Origin: Anoplolepis gracilipes
Taxonomy: Eukaryota > Arthropoda > Insecta > Hymenoptera > Formicidae
NCBI RefSeq assembly: GCF_047496725.1
Contig: NC_132970.1
Coordinates: 22,966,001 to 23,030,000 of the forward strand
Reading direction: 5' to 3'
Length of the DNA stretch: 64,000 nt
Under the pieces are notes generated by a model. That model had not been told where the DNA came from. It searched no databases and was given only the letters and a program-made list of their open reading frames with translations. A program made the position numbers and the translations under genes. Positions 40,220 through 53,061 of this stretch are shown here, piece after piece (within the stretch, counting starts at the first letter, position 1; each line of letters opens with the position of its first letter).

Positions 40220-40447
40220 GTACAGAAATTGAGACAGATCTGTGCTATCTCGCAGACCTCATCGAAGACTCCTGTCTATTATCATTCAACATGTATAATG
40301 TTCATTTAAGTCGTGAATCCGCTCTACGACGACTGAACCTAGTCCAAAACCGAAAACACATACATGCGTAGTACCGAGAACAATGAAGGTCTATAAGAAT
40401 GACGAATACTTCGTCCTCCTTTGATCAAACTTAGAGATAACGAGACG

Positions 40448-40453
40448 AATAAA
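40448..40453 (+). terminator. Candidate poly(A) signal of the RhoGAP gene
   Basis: AATAAA about 230 bases after the stop codon. Another AATAAA follows at about 40,511. The sequence beyond is AT-rich and contains further chance hexamers, so the true cleavage site is not resolved. Confidence 0.45.
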
Positions 40454-42397
40454 ATAAATACTACATATAGACAGTAAAGTGGAATTCGCTGTCTATTTGT
40501 GATCGCCGACAATAAATCTTGGCCCGTATTCTCGCCGTACTTTTACCACTAAATGTTTTCATTCGATTTTCATTTTTGTTTTAAAACAATTTTTTGTATA
40601 AACAAACAAAAAAAATGTTTCAATTAATCATTGTTTCAGTAAAATAATCATATCAGGACTAAATCGAGGATTCGGGTCTATTATTCAGTGATTCAGGGTG
40701 CTTCCACGAGCGTTAGTTGATACTATATTAATATTTGCGTATTTAGGTGGCTAACTAAGCATAGACTAAGTAACGGACAATGTTAGCGCCAAGACGATAA
40801 TATGAATAATTCTTTTTTCTTACATAAATAACCCTTGTAAAAATATCAGTAAAATGACTATCTACGTCGAGGAAGTTTTGTGGAAATACATAATTTGATG
40901 TTGTCTATTAATAATATATTAATAGATATAACAGTCGATGATAAATATATGTAACATTTTCTGTAATGTTTTATGATGTCTTAACCAGCGGAGAATCTTT
41001 TATTCTTGTAAATTGATTTTAACAGATGTATTCTCTAAATTGAATATATTTTCTTATCGATATTATCGATATGTGACGTGTTTATATATTTTAAGTTTAT
41101 AAAAAGGTTACAAGACCAGTCATGGAAACAGTTACAGTGATAAAGTTTCATATGAGAACTCGATAAAATTATAAAAGATCAAATATATTTTACTCCTATA
41201 CCTCTGGTATCAATTTGAAGCTAACTTTTTTACGAGTCGTCCTTTTTGGCGTTCTATCTATTTTTCTTTGTTTTTTTTTAACCAGCTTTATAAGCACTGT
41301 GTTTATAGCTGTGTTTTAACAAAATCTCATTTTAATGGAATTATCATCTTTCGAAATGTTCTTTTCCACATATGTGTTCACAAAATTTATTATTGCGCTT
41401 GCCTCGAGCAAAAACTACTCTTCCTTATAAGCAATAATAATTATAATAATAATAATAATAATAATAATATTTTGTTTTTGACAATCATATGATTTGCAAA
41501 TATAAGCCATTGTGTATAATGCGATTATGTTCTTAATAGATATAAAATATAAGATACATTGGAGTGTTACAACATGATAGTCTTCTTGTTTTTTTTGTAT
41601 ATATTAAATTGTAAAATTGTCATCTCTCTTTTATATTGTTAAACTTTATGATACAATGTGTAACATCTATGAGGTATGTATACTTACCTAAATTATATAT
41701 ATGTTATGCTATAAAAAAAGCAAATATATATATATATATATATTTCATATTTTATATATTCATGAGCTTTCTGATACACAACCCATTTTTCTCATTATTC
41801 AGAAACTTTTTCTTACATGGAGATTACATTTAATCAATTTTACAATAAAAAATTTACCATGTGCAAAAAGAAAATACATTTCTTTATTAAATATCTGAGA
41901 ATTGATATAGAGTACTAAAAGAAATGATAAGTATAGTTGTGCATATTAATATATCTATTACATGTTTTTTACGGGATAAATTTTACAATATATTTATGAT
42001 TTTTAGATAAAAAATATCCAGTGCAAGACTTGATTAAATTACAGTGAATTATCTGCGCTGCACTGAAAAGATTAATTTATACTTTACCATTTTTAAAGAC
42101 ACACATACAAATAACTATAAATTTATAAATAAAAATATAACAGGTTTTTTCTTATACATTAATAATTACTCATTTTTTATTGTATATGTTTCAATTCTCT
42201 GTCGATACTAAAAAATCATTCATATATGTATTCTTTCATTCATATACATTCATTCATGTATTTTCATTCATAACCATATGACGTAATGAAACAGCATTAC
42301 CATCGTGTGGTATTATTACTATTCTTGAATCAGCTGATGGTAATGTTTTCATCTGTATACTTTTGACGTTTGGACGTCTCTCTCAAAAACAGTAATA
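40454..42397. other. Intergenic region between RhoGAP and ATPAF2
   Basis: AT-rich, with an (AAT)n run at about 41,438-41,468 and a (TA)n run at 41,726-41,741. The short open frames look random. It probably includes further RhoGAP 3' UTR and, near 42.3-42.4 kb, the ATPAF2 promoter. No conserved promoter element was recognised. Confidence 0.55.
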
Positions 42398-44701
42398 ATG
42401 AACAATATACCGCAAATATTGAATAAACTAATCAATACAATAAATTATTTTAGATGCAATAGATTTGTGTCAGCTTCCTCGGTAGTAAGAAATTTAGGTA
42501 ATCGTCGTATTATAATATTTTATTTGAAATACCTTATGATTTAGGTTAGATTTAGTTTGACGTTTTTCCTTTTTGCCGTCACACAAGTGTAATTTAAAAA
42601 AATGCAAGGAAATCGATCAAGTATTAATGACATTACATGGATATATATGAAATAATTTGACATTTGTAGCTACTGTGAAACGATTTTATAGAAGAACAAA
42701 TATACTTTCAAGTGGTGACAAGTATGAGATTACATTGGATCAGAGGAAGCTGAAGACACCACAGGGTAGGATATTCGAAGTAAACAGCAAACCCCTTGCT
42801 TTAGCGGTGGCTGCTGAATGGGATGCACAGAAGGAAACTATCGATAGAGGAAATATGCATTTGGTACGAAATCAATGCAATGCGTAAAAAATAAATTTAT
42901 TATTTAATTTATTGTTCAACAACTGTGGCTTGCATTGCCTTGTCATTTCGTATTTAGCATTTAATAAGCTATCTAAGCGCAATAAAAAATTTGGTGAACA
43001 TATTTTGTGGAAAAGAAAATTGATGAGAAATGCATTTGACCTAAAGTATATATTTGTTAAAAATAATTTTAAATCTAATCCACAAGACATTCAGTGTTAT
43101 TTTATTTATGTGACTGTATTTAATATGTATATAAAACATTTTTCTCAAGTTACAGATGCTTTGTATGCTGCCAATTATGTCTTTACATATTTTATTTATT
43201 TTTCAAATGTATCTTATTTATATTAATCTACTTGCAGACATCCTTGTGCAATACTGTATTGGACAACCCACATAATTATACCAAAATAGATCTGGTCAAT
43301 CACATAGTAAACTGCTTAGAAATGGATACAATTTTATTTCATTCAAGTGTAAGAAAGTGTTTACAAATCTTCATGGCTTTTTTCTATATAACAAATTTCC
43401 TATATGACATTTCGATCGTAATGATTTTTGTGGCTTTAGGAGGTGGATGAATTATATCAGTTACAAGTTGAAAAGTGGCAACCTCTAGTTCGTTGGTTTT
43501 GTGAACATTACAATGTGGACATTACAAGAACTCAGAGTATAGAAGCACCTATTGTATCTACAGAAACCAAAGCTGTTTTAACGAGACATTTATTGTCCTA
43601 TAATTTTAATAGTATTTATGGTATGTGATGCAATTTTATCAAGAAAAACAAATCCTTTATATATTAACTGTTATCTATTCACATAGGTCTTGTGTATGCA
43701 GTAGATGGATTAAAGTCAGTTATCCTGACTCTTGCAACAGCTGCAAGAGTAATTAATGTCTTGGAAGCTGTAAGTCTTTCACGACTAGAAGAAGAATATC
43801 AGGTATAGAACACTTTGCTTTTATTTATGATTAAAAAAATGCCAATATAAATTCCCAGGTAGTAAGCACATGTCATTTTAACGTCGAAAACTGGTCATTT
43901 CTGGTTCAATGACGTCACGTGACCAAATAATATCTAATTTAAAACTTTTTTTTTTTGTGACATTGTATCTTAATGATGTTGTAAAAAAACGTCACACTAT
44001 CGTGATTCTTAAGTCATTATTATAAATTGCCTATTACTATTTTTTAATTAAAAACTCATTTAATTTTTTATAGTATCTTAAATTATTAAAACAATTTTGT
44101 GTATAATTTTGATATTTACAATTCTCTATACCTAGGCGCCCTAACATGAATTTCCTCTATAACCGGGGACTTGATCGTGACATTTGATCATAAATCTTTT
44201 CTTCTAGGGTAAACTCATGAAAAGTGAAAAGTATCATTAACGAATTCAATATTTGTGATTGAATTTTTCACCTTTCACGAGTTCACGCTAGAGGAAAAGA
44301 TTCATGATCAAATATGTCATTAAAATGTCACGAATAGATCTAAAATGGTCATGAAATCACGTCTTTTTAACGTCTTGAAATGTCGTCATCAGTCTGTGAC
44401 ATTAGTCGATCATTTTTACGTCATTACATCACGACATATTTGGTTCGACCTGACCATATTTTGACGTCAAAATATCGTGTGCTTGCTACCTGGATTGCTT
44501 CTGTTAATCATTATTGTAATGTTTATATGTTATCTTTATATATTATTTGCACAGGTCTCTCACTGGGGCAATGTGGAATGGCATCACGAGTATAGCAGAC
44601 ATGATTTACAGGCGCGTCTATCGGCGGCAATGTTATTTGTATACTTGAACACTCATTCCGCCACTTCGCGACCCAAACTCGACGTCCCTAATGTAAGCTA
44701 A
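42398..44701 (+). CDS. ATPAF2: ATP synthase mitochondrial F1 complex assembly factor 2 (ATP12 family)
   Basis: The six exons are 42398-42497, 42670-42863, 43238-43348, 43440-43620, 43687-43802 and 44555-44701. They sum to 849 bases, or 282 residues, close to the ~290 of vertebrate ATPAF2. The product is the matrix chaperone that binds the F1 alpha subunit before assembly of the alpha-beta hexamer. The first ~40 residues are rich in Asn, Arg, Ser and hydrophobics without acids, as expected of a mitochondrial presequence. Hallmarks are VKRFYRR, ITLDQRKLKTPQG, LALAVAAEWDAQ, LVYAVDGLKSVILTLA and the C-terminal VSHWGNVEWHHEYSRHDL. All splice junctions keep phase. Intron 5 consists almost entirely of a MITE. 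The gene runs tail-to-tail with the EGF/LamG gene, 172 bases apart. Confidence 0.93.
43854..44494 (+). mobile_element. CRE-bearing palindromic MITE, family E copy 1
   Basis: The inverted ends CCCAGGTAGTAAGCACATG / GTGTGCTTGCTACCTGG enclose ~640 bases with an internal palindrome (about 44,210-44,315) around GAGTTCACGCTAGAGGAAAA. It lies in ATPAF2 intron 5. TGACGTCA occurs at 43,910-43,917, overlapping CACGTG at 43,916-43,921, and again at 44,462-44,469. The flanking dinucleotide appears to be TT. Relatives lie at 47.6, 50.1 and 57.2 kb. The short frame MSSSVCDISRSFLRHYI inside it recurs in the 57-kb copy and is element sequence, not a host gene. Confidence 0.85.
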
Positions 44702-44714
44702 TCCTATTTCGAGT

Positions 44715-44720
44715 ATTAAA
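44715..44720 (+). terminator. Candidate ATPAF2 poly(A) signal
   Basis: ATTAAA 14 bases after the ATPAF2 stop. If used, the 3' UTR is very short, which suits the convergent gene starting its own stop at 44,874. Confidence 0.45.
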
Positions 44721-44873
44721 GAACCTTTATGTCAATAGATATAAAATTTGTAAAAACAACCTGTTTACTGTAATATAACATTGTCTATAACATCGATACC
44801 GATCGATTACTCCCTTGTGCTAATTAATAAGAGTTGAGAGAAATCTATCCAGAAGATTACTTTTAACGATGAA

Positions 44874-47800
44874 TCAGACAGGTATGGAACAATCAGGTCC
44901 AACCCATTCTTTTGTACAAATGCAGCTGAAAAGTTAATGAACAATTATATATACATAACGTTATGTAATATATATGGCTTTTACGTATATAGAGTGTCTT
45001 AAATATTCCGTTTTCGCGTAAGATTAAAATTGTAGATTTCTTGTGTTATTACCTATACGATGCTCCATGATGCAAACACACCGCACCGTTCTTGCACGAG
45101 TGCCGAATGCATTCATTGCGATTGCATTCGCCCACGCCGCGGCCGGTGGCAGGGCTGGAGCCGGTCAGCGGAAGAATAGAAGTATCTGTGCGCAATTCGA
45201 CATCGAATATGCATCCGGAAAAGCCGGTGTGGAGAGGTAGATCGTGCGGCAACGTCTCGAAATTTTTTGACTTGTACCCACCTATGAGAAAAATATCTTT
45301 TTCGTCTATTTTTATCTATTTGAAATCACATTTAAAACGCTAAATGTCATTTCGATTTTATATTTGTCTTTGATGTTAAGATCACTTTTAACGTGAGAAT
45401 TTAACTGCCACGTGTAGCGATAACAGATGATCTTAGCTCTACTGACATGGTACTAAATGTCAAACTGCTCTTCTCTGCAACAACGTACCAATATAAAGAA
45501 CGGGCGATACGTCGAGTTGAGTCATCGATCCTACCGCCTGACCGGTCACGTTCCTGAGACCCTCTACCGCAAGCCATGCCTCCTTACCTCTCCTACCAAT
45601 CCTGAGAGTATACGTTTTACTTTTACCAGCCGATCCTGCCACGCTTAGCGAACTCAACGAATCGCTGGTGAAGATTCTTCGCACTCCTATTGAAAGAGTA
45701 GAATGCAAGAGTTCAATCAATAATTATAATACAATCTCCAATATATTAATATTTTAATTGCAACTGATTTCAGTATTCTTCACAAGTGTGTAAATTAATT
45801 ATACCTTGATACTTAGAAAATCTATGTAGTGATATGACATATATGGATAATTTTTTCTAACATAAAAGTTTTTTTTTCACAGAAGAATACTGAAATCTCG
45901 GTTGTAATAAATATATATAATATGGATAGCTTCGAATATGTAGGAGATTGGCTTTTTACGAATTTATTACTCACCGGAACCTAAATCCCACGTGAGCATG
46001 ATATACCCGCGCACGAATGTTATCGAGAGGTGATCCGAAACATCGCGACGCGAACCTCTCTGTCCAAAGTAAGCTATCAGGGAGATTTGATCGAATGTAC
46101 GCGGGATGAGTCGCAGCTTCAGCTCCATTGTGTCTTTTATCGAGGTCGACACACCGTAGGCGATGTACGACGCGAAACCGGGGACGAGGACCGAGAAGGC
46201 CGGTCGCACTAGGATAGCATCTGAAAGAGAGCAAATTTATCCTACGGAACTTGATATCGCATTGCCGTTCTATATCTTCTATAGAATGTTTATCGAACAT
46301 TTCGTTAGATTATTATGTATATGATTTTATGATTTACCTTCTTCGCAAAAAAGCCCGTGGCTGCCGAGCGGGCAAACGCAGATGAAACCAGTTCCTGGCG
46401 AGCTCACACAGGTTGCACCCATCGAACAAGGATTGTCATTGCACGCCGAATGTTCGCACAAAGGCCCGGTGTATCTGTAAATAATCTTTGGCCTTACCGT
46501 TCTGTTTTTAAAAACCTATTGCGAACATCAAAGTTAAGATTCGGAAGTTAAAAATTAACATCAAGAGAATTCTGTAATTTGTAATCCTATTTTAAATAAT
46601 TGCTGACATCTTTAATTGCCACGTAATAAATATTTACCCGGCTATACATTTGCAGCGAATTCGACCCTCGTTTTCTTCGCACGCGCCGAAATTCTGACAC
46701 GGATTTGACAAGCACAAAAACGACGTACATTCTTCAATCTGAAACGTTTCTGTGGAGTCATGAATAAAATGTCGCGAAATACCATTCACCTGCAATGTAA
46801 TTTTTATTAAAATAACTCTGCGCAATCATTCTATATAAAAAAATAACAAAGTTTCTTTGCGACAACTTGATACAAAACAGGAATATTGAAATCAATTCTG
46901 AATAATAGTTTACTTTCAAGGAATCCATGCAACCAATGAATCCCATAGCCACGTGAGGAAAATAATGCGAGAACGTTAATGGAATGCCTCCTATGTATAG
47001 ATTGGCGTATTTTGGGACCATTCCTCGTTGTGGCAGTATTTGTTCGCCGGTTACGGCCATAGTGCCATTAACCAGCAATTTGGCAAAACATTTCTCGTTT
47101 TCATCATTGGCAACATATTGAAAGCTAAACGAAAGAAAAAAAAAAAATATATATATATATATATTTTTAATAAATAATTTGTATATAAAAAATGTATATT
47201 TATATTTAAAATTAATAGAACCATCTATAATTTGTGTACCTCATATCAATACCCACTTCGAATCCATTATCGATAATGGCATCGATTTCACCGAGCAACA
47301 TAGTTTCCAGACCGCAAGAAAACTGAAACTTTAGTGACCCAAGTTCCAAGTACACTAAAGAATATCTCTCGTTGTCGAAATAAACGTGCAATATTATTCC
47401 ATTCCTAAATGCCGTTTTGAGCTTAACGTAAATTCGGAGCGTTGCGCTCTTATTGTCGGAGATTATTACTTCGACGCGTTGTCTGACAAAAGATTTGCCG
47501 TTGAAGGCTGCTTGCGTAATGGTCGAATCTGTCTTACAGCCATCAGCATACTGACAATAATAATTATAATATAAATATATAATAATTAATTATAATACAA
47601 ATATATAATAATTAAATACCCAGATAGCAAGCACACGACATTTTGACGTCAAAATGTGGTCAGTTCGAACCAAATATGATGAATGACGTAAAAATGACGG
47701 ACTAATGTCACAGACCGATGACGACATTTCAAGGCGTTAAAAAGACGTGACTTCATGGCCATTTTAGACCTATTAGTGACGTTTTAATGACATATTTGAT

Positions 47801-50800
47801 CATGAATCTTTTTCTCTAGCGTGAATTCGTAAAAAATGAAAAATTCATTCACAAATATTGAATTCGTTAATGAAACTTTTCACGAGTTCACGCTAGAGGA
47901 AAAGATTCATGATCAAATGTCACGATCAAGTCCCAGATTATAAAGGAAATTCATGTTAGGGTCCTGAGGTATAGAGAATTGTGAATATCAAAATTATGCA
48001 CAAAATTGTTTTAATAATTTAAGATATTATATAAAATTAAATGAGTTTTTAGTTAAAAAATAGTATTAGGCGATTTATAATAACGACTTAAGAATCACGA
48101 TATTGTGACGTTTCTTTACAACATCATTAAGACGTTACAAAAAAGACGTTTTAAATTAGACATTATTTGGTCAAGTGACGTTATTGAACCAGAAATGACA
48201 AGTTTTCGACGTCAAAATGGCATGTGCTTGCTACCTGGGTAATATAAATTATAATAATTATAACATAGACATGTTAAAATCCTAACTCTCGGGACTGACA
48301 TCTTTTATTATTTCGAGAGAAATTTATTTCAAAAGCTATATTTAAATTTTTAATAATTATTAACTTGTGATTAATGATTGTCATATAAACTGTTTACCTC
48401 GGTAACATTACGCGAAGTTGACGTGGTAGTTGTAGAACATTGATTCCCACGACAACCGCCAATTTCTGTGGTGCTGATTTCGATACTAGTAGTTTGACTT
48501 AATGAGGATGCGCTGGTGGACGTTAAGGGGGAAGATCCCGTAGAAGTCTCGAATCTGACAGTCGAAGATAATACTGATGGCAGTGTCGAGGTAGTTAAAG
48601 GTAGAATAGGTTCAGGCGAATCCACGACCGTAGGTCCGAGATCGAAGGTTCTGTTCTGTAACGATTCCGTCGTGTATCGAAATGTCACATTGATGGGGAG
48701 TGTTACATCGGTAGCGTGATCCATGACAGCACTTGTCGCCGTGGTTTTTTCGTGATGGTCGATCTGACCTTCGTCCGTATCTATTGTTGGCCGATAACTA
48801 AATGAAGATGGGAGTCTAGCGTTATTATAAAATTTATATCTGTACTATTAGTGTAATTTAGACAGAAAATTTTTCGCTGACGCCTATCTTTAAGGCCTAT
48901 TGTCAAGGACAATTATATTTGTGATTTCTTGAGGTATTGCTAGAATATTGCTGCTATAAATTCTATACGTGACAAACAATATTCTAACAGATACAAAAAG
49001 TAGCGATAAATTTAATTGAGACATCTCGAAATCTATCTACATTAGCAAAATATTTTTTTGAGTGAATAATCTCAAGAATTTGCCATTAACAGGTTTTTCA
49101 CCAATTAGCGAACACCCTGTATAGATAATTAGAAAAAAATAATGATCGTATATTTAGAAAAAAAAGGATATTTAATAATTTAAAATATTTTTATGAGAGA
49201 TTAAAACAAGATGCATACAAGTTAATAACTTATTACAATAAATCATCGACATTCTAAATAAGTATCACGCTATTTCTCCATTTACCTAAAACTCGTCATG
49301 TACACCGTTCCACGCGTTACGTCCTCACCCACACTTTCGGAAGTCGGCAAATATGTTGTCTGATCATCGACCTTGGTAACTTGACCATCAACATAAATGG
49401 ATCTTCCGGTTGGAGAATAAATTTCCGTACTTTCTGTTTCAGTTACATGAGAGAAACCTTCGGTAACAGCGGACGTCACTGTTGTGACCTCCGGTGTCGC
49501 GACATCTTCTCGAGTCGTTTCCTTACTAGTCGTGGAACTCGTCGACGGAGCTTCAGTAAGAAGGATACCACTTTCGCTGCTAACACTAGGAGAACCTCCG
49601 TCCTCGTATCCTGACGTCGTGGTCTTCTCCATGATTGTGTAGCTCTTCGTGTAAAACGAACTAGAATCCGTTGCAGAATAGGATGTTGATAAGAACACGG
49701 AAGTATCCGCTATTGAAGTTGATTCTCTAGGTGAAACAACGGAGGATGTAGGTTTAATCAAACTTATTCCCTGCTCGGACGTCTCCCCTACTTCCACAGC
49801 GATAGTCGTCGAAGGGAAACTATACTCGCACATGGAACCACTGTAATTCGGTAGACAGGCACAAGTGAAGCTGTTGATACCGTCGATGCAAGTACCACCG
49901 TTGTCGCACTGTGCAAACTTTGACTCGCAATCGTCATACTTTAACTCGCATAGTGCGCCGTGATAATCCGGCACGCAGTAACAAACTGGATGCTCGTCCT
50001 CCAACAAACAAACTGCTCCGTTTTGGCAAGGATTTTCATTACATGGTACAACTGCCCTGTCGCAATCCTTGCCAGTAAAACCTTTTAGAAAATAAAATTA
50101 AGAAAATAGATGTAACTTATAATAGTAATAACTACTACTAGGTAGCAAGCACATGTCATTTTGACGTCGAAAACTGGTCATTTCTGGTTCAATGACGTCA
50201 CGTGACCAAATAATGTCTAATTTAAAACGTCTTTTTTGTGACGTTTTAATGATGTTGTAAAAAAACGTCACAATATCGTGATTCTTAAGTCATTATTATA
50301 AATCGCCTAAGTATTACTATCTTATAACTAAAAACTCATTTAATTTTTTATAATATCTTAAATTATTCAAACAATTTTATGTATAATTTTCATATTCACA
50401 ATTCTCTATATCTCAGGGCCCTAACATGAATTTCCTCCATAACCTGGGAATTGATGATCATGACATTTGAGCATGAATCTTTTCCTCTAGCGTGAACTCG
50501 TGAAAAGTTTCATTAACAAATTCAATATTTGTGAATGAATTTTTCACTTTTCACGAGTTCACGCTAGAGGAAAAAATTCATGATCAAATATGTCATTAAA
50601 ACGTCACTAATAGGTCTAAAATGGTCATGAAGTCACGTCTTTTTAACGTCTTGAAATGTCATCATCGGTCTGTAACGTTAGTCCGTCATTTTGACGTCAA
50701 AATGTCGTGTGCTTGCTATCTGAGTAGTATGTAATAATGCAAGAGAAATAATTCATTATTAATTATTATTGATTCAAGTATGGATGGTAACAATATTCGA

Positions 50801-52572
50801 ATATAGGGATAGATAACATTTGTGCTATTCTTTAAATTTATTTTTTTTTTTATGTAGTCACATTAATATTAACAAAGGGACATTTTTATCTAGAAAAAGG
50901 AATTAGTGGAGTTCGAAAAAAAGTTTTATTTTGTTTTTATTATACAATGAAGTTGAAAAAAGACATAATGATGCACTATGTCGTTTGTGTTATTTATTGG
51001 AAAACTCCCAAAATAAGTAAGATAGTAAGATCTTTATATAGATTTTATACATAAAACTTTTTTTTCGGCTCTAATTCCTTACTTTTTCAGATAAAAATCT
51101 ATGATCTGTGGACAGCTCACCAAATAAACAAGCACAAGTATAGGAAGCTGGAACATTGATACAGAGGCCACCGTTTTTGCACGGTGACTTCAAACACTCA
51201 TCAACGTCTACGTCGCAAAAAGTGCCGGTCCATCCTTTTTTTCAGATCATAAGTCAGGCAAAAAGAAGAAGAAAAGATACCATCAATAAAATAAGAATAA
51301 AAGCAAAATATTCTTTATATATATGTATAATAATTTTATACAAATTACCTTCGCGACAACGGCAATAGAATGACATTCCGGGTCCTTCGACGCATTCGCC
51401 GAAATTTTTGCATATTGTTTCGTTGCAAACAGAAACGTCTATCTCGCAGTAATCTCCTAAAAGTAAGACAACAGAATAATGACGTGAAAATTTATTAGAT
51501 AAATTTGTCATCGTATGTGTGTACGTGTGTCATACCTGAATATCCTTCCAGACATTGACATATGATGCCATCGTAATCGACGCAAGTGCCGTTGTTGAGA
51601 CACGGATGATTCGAACATTCGCTATATCTTTGCTCGCAATTTACACCTAATTGTTATGTAAAACATATCACTGTTGTATTCTTATTGATTTTCTCGTATT
51701 TGATAGGCGAAGATGTGAAGAAAACGTACCTACAAAACCATCGACGCAAGTGCAATTATATGCTGCAACGCCATCGTTGCACGTGCCACCATTGAGACAA
51801 GGATCTGACCAGCATTCGTCCCAATTAATCTCACAATTAATTCCCGTATAACCATCAATACAATAACAAGAATAGGTGCTGCGTTATTCATGAAAATTTA
51901 CAAAGCAAAAGTAAGACACTTTTCCATAATTTTGACCATATTTTATCGTATTTACATTTTTATATTAATTAATATAATATTATCAAAAATTAAATATCTC
52001 TTACATACGCTTTTATTTTATATTCAATTATAAATATGTGTTTTTCTCTTCAAAATCTTTGTAAAAATTATTTAAACTATTTTGAGAAAATTGAAGATAC
52101 ACTATACTAATACTATTATACACAAATTCCTCATTACTAATTATTAAATTTTAATCTAAATAACTTAATTGTCTATTATATTTTTACATGTTTAAAATAT
52201 AATTATATTTGCAAAAAGTTTTACAAAGAGATTATACACATTATATAAGTATACGTATTACTATATTTATATTTATTTATATCCTCGTGACTCTCCCTCT
52301 CTTTCTCTCTCTCTCGCTCTCTCTCTCTCTCTGTATCTATATTTTATGTCATCCAACTTTTATAAAATTATCAAGATGCGTGCTTAGCAAGCGCATGTGT
52401 GTATATACCTGTTCTCGTTGTCCAAACAGATCCCATACATGCAAGGGTCCTCGCTACAATCCGATTCTAGTGCAAACACTGTTATGGTAGTCGACAGTAC
52501 TATCAGAATAAGAATACTTTGACACGTGGTGGTCCTCGCGAAAGGCAGGCAATAACTCCACTTATAAGCCAA
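44874..52572 (-). CDS. eys: Secreted EGF / laminin-G protein, eyes shut (spacemaker)-like
   Basis: Fifteen coding exons were read on the minus strand, from high to low: 52572-52409, 51878-51730, 51646-51536, 51456-51349, 51234-51121, 50081-49286, 48797-48398, 47550-47240, 47124-46914, 46789-46638, 46474-46338, 46220-45975, 45686-45489, 45281-45053 and 44925-44874 (stop). They sum to 3378 bases (1125 aa) with all phases matching. A hydrophobic signal core (SILILIVLSTTITVFA) is followed by seven EGF repeats (to ~303), a Ser/Thr-rich mucin-like region (~304-614), LamG-1 (~615-788), EGF 8-9, LamG-2 (~885-1085) and EGF 10. There is no transmembrane segment, which argues against crumbs. In flies, eyes shut fills the inter-rhabdomeral space of ommatidia and protects mechanosensory neurons. 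Only two LamG domains are present, fewer than in fly eyes shut. There is no in-frame ATG in the first exon, so the start lies upstream (see 53,924-54,015). Orthology is inferred from domain order. Confidence 0.75.
47629..48239 (-). mobile_element. CRE-bearing palindromic MITE, family E copy 2
   Basis: The ends are CCCAGATAGCAAGCACACG and GCATGTGCTTGCTACCTGGG, and TA flanks both sides (47,627-47,628 and 48,240-48,241). TGACGTCA lies at 47,644-47,651. It sits in intron 7 of the EGF/LamG gene, its near end 78 bases from the acceptor of the LamG-1 exon. It is inverted relative to copy 1. The clear TA duplication suggests Tc1/mariner mobilisation. Confidence 0.87.
48831..49064 (+). mobile_element. 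Family D element, 5'-truncated copy
   Basis: About 235 bases match 17,632-17,868, sharing CTGTACTATTAGTGTAATTT at one end and GCAAAATATTTTTTTGAGTG at the other. The left third of the full element is missing. It lies in intron 6 of the EGF/LamG gene. On the gene's strand its truncated end is only 33 bases before the exon 7 acceptor, so transposon DNA may supply the branch point. Confidence 0.8.
50138..50724 (+). mobile_element. CRE-bearing palindromic MITE, family E copy 3
   Basis: The ends are CTAGGTAGCAAGCACATG and GTGTGCTTGCTATCTGAG, with TA on both sides. TGACGTCA lies at 50,193-50,200, overlapping CACGTG at 50,199-50,204, and again at 50,692-50,699. It occupies over half of intron 5 of the EGF/LamG gene and ends 56 bases before the exon 6 acceptor (on the gene's strand). 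Confidence 0.87.
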
Positions 52573-52675
52573 TCTAAGTAGCCTTACATACCTTTACAGC
52601 ATGATTATAGCATGACATATACATATGTCGATTTGTTTATAATGTGTAGATGTATGATGTATGCACGTGCGCACA

Positions 52676-53061
52676 CACAGAAAAAAAGTAAGTGTCAAAT
52701 CAAAACTTATATACGCAACAATTTATAATCTTCTTGAAAGAATTTAAAAATCTTAAATTTTAACGATATTATAATATTTCAATACTTACGATTGTCATTT
52801 CAAGAATAAAATAATGATTTTAACTCTAAGAAAATTATAATCTTCGATTTGACCATGTGTTATTTTCTATCCAACATTTTTTCCTCTCGATTCAAGAAAA
52901 TTATTCTTAAATAACAAGAATATATTTTTCTCGGTTGAACTATATAAAATGTCTTGATCCAAGCAAATTTTCTTTGTTTAACGCAATATAATCTCATGTC
53001 AAGATTTACATTTTGAAACTAAAGATATTGTCAAAATAAGAATATTCTTTTTTTTTCTGTG
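52676..53061 (+). mobile_element. Family C element, compact copy
   Basis: It has CACAGAAAAAAAG at the left and CTTTTTTTTTCTGTG-type sequence at the right. The interior matches the split copy at 6,617-7,715 (for example GATTTGACCATGTGTTATTT and AAATGTCTTGATCCAAGCAA). The flanks here are not a clean TA pair. It lies about 100 bases upstream, in gene orientation, of the first resolved EGF/LamG exon. Confidence 0.78.

Noticed and set aside
44380..44595. Repeated small protein MSSSVCDISRSFLRHYI (also at 57,667)
   Set aside because: It is identical in two places only because both lie inside family E MITEs. It reads through the TIR into different flanks.
44874..52572. Assignment of the EGF/LamG gene to crumbs
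   Set aside because: No transmembrane helix or short cytoplasmic tail follows the last EGF repeat. The product ends extracellularly, so eyes shut fits better.
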